Shown here piece by piece: positions 61,194-64,000 of a DNA stretch of 64,000 nt (position 1 is its first letter; each line of letters begins with the position of its first letter). Where the stretch lies: positions 310,001 to 374,000 of the forward strand of contig NZ_PCOQ01000002.1 of assembly GCF_002975275.1 (NCBI RefSeq), given 5' to 3'. The DNA is from Achromobacter sp. MYb9 (GTDB lineage: Bacteria; Pseudomonadota; Gammaproteobacteria; Burkholderiales; Burkholderiaceae_B). Under the pieces are notes generated by a model, which was not told the DNA's origin, made no database searches, and saw nothing but the letters and a program-made list of their open reading frames with translations. Made by a program: the position numbers and the translations under genes.

Positions 61194-61325
61194 AGCGAAG
61201 CTCCTGTAGAGCGGCCGCAGGGGCCGGAACAATGCCAGGAATTTAACCGACTCGGCGCCGCCGTCCGGGAAAAGCCCTGACAACGGATAAAATGCCGGGA
61301 TTTGCCATCTACCGGATCCCTTCGT

Positions 61326-62012
61326 ATGCCCGCCGCCACCTCTTCCGCCACCTCCCTCGATTTCGTCCGTTTTGCCCTGAACGAAGGCGTGCTGCGCTTT
61401 GGCAGCTTCAAGGTCAAATCGGGCCGGATCAGCCCCTATTTCTTCAATGCCGGCTTGTTCAACAGCGGGGGCTCGGTCGGCAAGCTGGCGCAGTTCTATG
61501 CCCAGGCGCTGTTGGATTCGGGCGTGCAATTCGACATGCTGTTCGGTCCGGCATACAAGGGCATCCCGCTGGCCACCGCGACGGCCGTGGCGTTGGCCGG
61601 CCATCCGGCCATGCAGGGCCAGAGCGACGTGCCGTTTGCCTACAACCGCAAGGAAGCCAAGGACCACGGCGAAGGCGGCACCCTGGTCGGCGCGCCGCTG
61701 AAGGGCAAGGTAGTGATTATTGACGACGTGATCACGGCAGGCACGTCGGTGCGCGAATCGGTGGAAATCATCCGCGCCGCCGGCGCCGAACCCGCCGCCG
61801 TGCTGATCGCGATGGACCGCATGGAACGCGCCGGCCCGGACGACGCGCTGTCCGCGCATTCGGCCGTGCAGGACGTGGCCAAGACCTATGGCATTCCGGT
61901 AGTGGCGATCGCGTCGCTGTCCGACATCATGGCATTGCTGCAAGACGACGCGTCGTTCGCCGAAAACCGCGACGCGGTGCAGGCGTACCGGACGAAGTAC
62001 GGGGTGAAGTAA
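61326..62012 (+). CDS. pyrE: Orotate phosphoribosyltransferase
   Basis: 228 residues. '[15 protein letters not shown]', '[18 protein letters not shown]' and the PRPP loop '[17 protein letters not shown]' are all present. It makes OMP from orotate and PRPP in pyrimidine synthesis. ATG 61326 is chosen; an in-frame TTG at 61302 is unlikely. It is divergent from xthA; a possible -10, TAAAAT (61288-61293), lies upstream. Confidence 0.97.
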   Translation: MPAATSSATSLDFVRFALNEGVLRFGSFKVKSGRISPYFFNAGLFNSGGSVGKLAQFYAQALLDSGVQFDMLFGPAYKGIPLATATAVALAGHPAMQGQSDVPFAYNRKEAKDHGEGGTLVGAPLKGKVVIIDDVITAGTSVRESVEIIRAAGAEPAAVLIAMDRMERAGPDDALSAHSAVQDVAKTYGIPVVAIASLSDIMALLQDDASFAENRDAVQAYRTKYGVK

Positions 62013-62062
62013 GGGGCTGAAGTACGGCGGTGCTCGGCGAGCCCTCATTGTTCGCAAGGTAA

Positions 62063-62089
62063 AAGGCCGCGGCAATGTGCCGCAGCCTT
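62063..62089. terminator. Bidirectional terminator between pyrE and gatB
   Basis: AAGGC (62063-62067) plus GCGGCA (62069-62074) pair with TGCCGC (62078-62083) and GCCTT (62085-62089), leaving single-base bulges. On the minus strand the stem is followed by TTTTACC, so it mainly serves gatB. Confidence 0.7.
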
Positions 62090-62115
62090 GATCAGCGTGA
62101 TCCCCGTTCGGGCGG

Positions 62116-63573
62116 TCAGCTATCGAGCTTTTGCTTGAGCAGGTCGTTCACTTGCTGCGGGTTGGCCTTGCCGCGGGCGGCCTTCATGATCTGGCCCACC
62201 AGCGAATTGAACGCCTTTTGCTTGCCGGCCCGATACTCTTCCACAATGGCCGGGTTCGCGGCCAGCACCTCGTCGATCATGGTGCCGATGGCGCCCGTGT
62301 CGCTGATCTGCTTCAGGCCACGCGCGTCGATGATGGCGTCCGCGTTGCCGCCGTTCTCGCCGGCCCACATGGCGCCGAAGACTTCGCGGGCGATCTTGTT
62401 GGAGATCGTACCGTCGATGATGCGGCCGATCAGCGCGGCCAGCGCCGGCGCTTGCACCGGCGAATCGGCGATGCCCTTTTCTTCCTTGTTCAAGGCCGCG
62501 GCGACTTCGCCCATGACCCAGTTGGCGGCCAGCTTGGCTTGGCCCGCCGGCAGCGCGCGCGCCACGGCCTCGAAGTAGGCGGCCAGATCGCGGCTGACGG
62601 TCAGTTGGGCGGCGTCGTAGGCGGGCAGGCCGAATTCCGATTCGAAGCGGGCGCGCTGGGCGGCCGGCAGTTCGGGCATGGTGGCGCGCACCTCGTCCAC
62701 CCAGGCAGGCGAGATCACCAGCGTGGGCAGGTCGGGGTCGGGGAAGTAGCGGTAGTCGTGCGCGTCTTCCTTGCTGCGCATGCTGCGCGTTTCGTCGCGG
62801 TCGGCGTCATACAGGCGCGTTTCCTGGACGACCGTGCCGCCGTCCTCGATCAGTTCGATCTGGCGGCGCGCTTCATAGACGATGGCGCGTTCCAGGAAGC
62901 GGAACGAGTTGACGTTCTTGATCTCGGTGCGGGTGCCGAATTCCTTCTGGCCCACCGGGCGCACCGACACGTTGGCGTCGCAGCGGAACGAGCCTTCCTG
63001 CATGTTGCCGTCGCAGATGCCCAGCCAGACGACCAGGCTGTGCAGGGCGCGGGCATAGGACACCGCTTCGGCGGCCGAGCGCATTTCGGGCTCGGTCACG
63101 ATTTCCAGCAACGGCGTGCCGGCGCGGTTCAGGTCGATGCCGCTGGCGGGTGCGCCATTGGCCAGGGTGAAGTCGTCGTGCAGCGATTTGCCGGCGTCTT
63201 CTTCCAGGTGCGCGCGCGTCAGGTTGACGGTTTTTTCTTCTTCGCCCACGAAGAACGACAACGAGCCGCCCACGACCACCGGCAGTTCGTATTGGCTGAT
63301 CTGATAGCCCTTGGGCAGGTCGGGGTAGAAGTAGTTCTTGCGCGCGAAGACCGAGCGCGGCGCGATGGTGGCGCCCACGGCCAGGCCAAAGCGGATGGCG
63401 CGTTCGGCCGCGCCGCGGTTCATGACCGGCAGGCTGCCCGGCAAGGCCAGATCGACTTCGTTGGCGTGCGTGTTGGGCGCGGCGCCGAATGCGGTGCTGC
63501 TACCCGAAAAAATCTTGGAGCCGGTGGAAAGCTGGGTATGCGTTTCCAGGCCGATGACGATTTCCCAGTTCAT
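62116..63573 (-). CDS. gatB: Asp-tRNA(Asn)/Glu-tRNA(Gln) amidotransferase subunit B
   Basis: 485 residues. '[20 protein letters not shown]' at the N-terminus and '[16 protein letters not shown]', '[14 protein letters not shown]' and '[14 protein letters not shown]' are GatB signatures; the C-terminal YqeY-type helical domain ends '[12 protein letters not shown]'. It activates the mischarged tRNA and accepts ammonia from GatA. ATG 63573 is preferred; TTG 63588 is in frame. It follows gatA on the same strand, separated by repeat copy C. Confidence 0.97.
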   Translation of the reverse strand: MNWEIVIGLETHTQLSTGSKIFSGSSTAFGAAPNTHANEVDLALPGSLPVMNRGAAERAIRFGLAVGATIAPRSVFARKNYFYPDLPKGYQISQYELPVVVGGSLSFFVGEEEKTVNLTRAHLEEDAGKSLHDDFTLANGAPASGIDLNRAGTPLLEIVTEPEMRSAAEAVSYARALHSLVVWLGICDGNMQEGSFRCDANVSVRPVGQKEFGTRTEIKNVNSFRFLERAIVYEARRQIELIEDGGTVVQETRLYDADRDETRSMRSKEDAHDYRYFPDPDLPTLVISPAWVDEVRATMPELPAAQRARFESEFGLPAYDAAQLTVSRDLAAYFEAVARALPAGQAKLAANWVMGEVAAALNKEEKGIADSPVQAPALAALIGRIIDGTISNKIAREVFGAMWAGENGGNADAIIDARGLKQISDTGAIGTMIDEVLAANPAIVEEYRAGKQKAFNSLVGQIMKAARGKANPQQVNDLLKQKLDS

Positions 63574-63596
63574 TATCTGTAATTCCAATCAATAGT

Positions 63597-63688
63597 GCCG
63601 CAGCGGCGCGCGCGAGCGACGCCGGGCCGCCCCAAGGCGCTGGCAGCCCCCTCGGGGGGCAGCGAACGAAGTGAGCGTGGGGGTCTCA
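63597..63688 (-). repeat. GC-rich repeat behind the gatA stop (copy C)
   Basis: Contains CCGCAGCGGCGC (63599-63610), GGGCCGCCCCAAGGCGCT and CCCCCTCGGGGGGCAGCGAA (about 63650-63669), then GTGAGCGTGGGGG ending at the gatA stop. The last block is a widespread hairpin repeat of Burkholderiales intergenic DNA, and the first words echo copies A and B. Confidence 0.6.
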
Positions 63689-64000
63689 TCAAAGCGGGGA
63701 CCGCTTATGCCAGTCGGTGACTTGTTGGTAGCGGTCGGCGATGGCTAGGAGCTTGCCTTCGTCGAAGTAGTTGCCGATGATCTGCAGGCCGACTGGCCGC
63801 CCCGAGCCAAAACCGCAAGGGATGGACATGGCGGGCAAGCCCGCCAAGCTGACGCCCAACGTGTAGACGTCGGCCAGCCAGTCGGCCGTCGGGTCGTCGC
63901 GGTTGTCGCCGATGTTCTTGGCCACCGTCGGTGTGACCGGGCCCATGATCACGTCGCACTGGCCCGCATAGGCGCGCTGGAAATCCTGCGCGATCAGGCG
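63689..64000 (-). CDS. gatA: Asp-tRNA(Asn)/Glu-tRNA(Gln) amidotransferase subunit A, 3' part only
   Basis: 103 residues of the amidase-signature enzyme's C-terminus, running off the right edge of the window. '[15 protein letters not shown]', '[17 protein letters not shown]' and '[19 protein letters not shown]' are typical GatA segments. The catalytic Ser-Ser-Lys triad lies further upstream, outside the window. It releases ammonia from glutamine for GatB. The order gatA-gatB is standard (gatC should lie before gatA). Confidence 0.95.
   Translation of the reverse strand, partial: RLIAQDFQRAYAGQCDVIMGPVTPTVAKNIGDNRDDPTADWLADVYTLGVSLAGLPAMSIPCGFGSGRPVGLQIIGNYFDEGKLLAIADRYQQVTDWHKRSPL

Noticed and set aside
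1..64000. CRISPR arrays, tRNA or rRNA genes
   Set aside because: No regularly spaced repeats and no T-loop/acceptor pattern were found on either strand.

Overview
The window is high-GC, densely coded chromosomal DNA of a betaproteobacterium. The family is most likely Alcaligenaceae (Achromobacter, Bordetella or a close relative). Evidence: Bug/TctC-type solute receptors, LysR and GntR regulators, Liv-type ABC operons, an ahcY gene behind an SAH riboswitch followed by a holin-family membrane gene and metF, and GC-rich hairpin repeats after stop codons. No tRNA, rRNA, CRISPR array, insertion sequence or prophage was found.

Layout. 1-7.2 kb: a truncated polysaccharide deacetylase, a GntR regulator and a flavin reductase, then a LysR gene divergent from a catabolic operon. 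That operon has a Bug receptor, a LeuC/LeuD-like hydro-lyase pair, and an alpha/beta hydrolase carrying the complete fluoroacetate-dehalogenase residue set. 7.2-11.7 kb: a DUF1289 protein, a glycosyltransferase and the methyl-cycle block (SAH riboswitch, ahcY, holin-like gene, metF). 11.8-13.7 kb: an orphan Bug receptor and a lower-GC DUF3800 gene. 14-18.5 kb: a four-gene operon of circularly permuted ATP-grasp, alpha-E, transglutaminase and Anbu proteasome-like peptidase. It is preceded by a consensus sigma-54 promoter and an NtrC-like site. 18.5-29.6 kb: housekeeping genes (5-formyl-THF cyclo-ligase, Slt, CCA-adding enzyme, MidA-like methyltransferase, DEAD-box helicase, UDG, TenA, amidase, NhaA). 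30-34 kb: a glycosyltransferase, HIT and GNAT proteins, and a tandem-domain PPK2.

34-37.4 kb is a sulfide-detoxification locus: persulfide dioxygenase divergent from a BigR regulator, a two-piece YeeE/YedE transporter and sulfide:quinone reductase, around an AT-rich palindromic operator. 37.4-46 kb is a minus-strand operon joining an AMP-forming acyl-CoA synthetase, a complete Liv ABC transporter and a PaaK-like CoA ligase, with a divergent Crp/Fnr regulator. 46.9-48 kb holds ohrR-ohr. 48.4-53.3 kb is a second Liv operon with a permease-ATPase fusion. The rest holds two amino-acid exporters with LysR regulators, a periplasmic copper chaperone, gdhA with an NtrC-like site over its start region, exonuclease III, pyrE, gatB and the 3' end of gatA.

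The points most worth following up are the nitrogen-type control of the Anbu operon, the dehalogenase/aconitase-superfamily operon, and several unexplained structured or repeated intergenic elements (25.85, 27.5, 48.2 and 58.6 kb, plus a repeat family behind stop codons).
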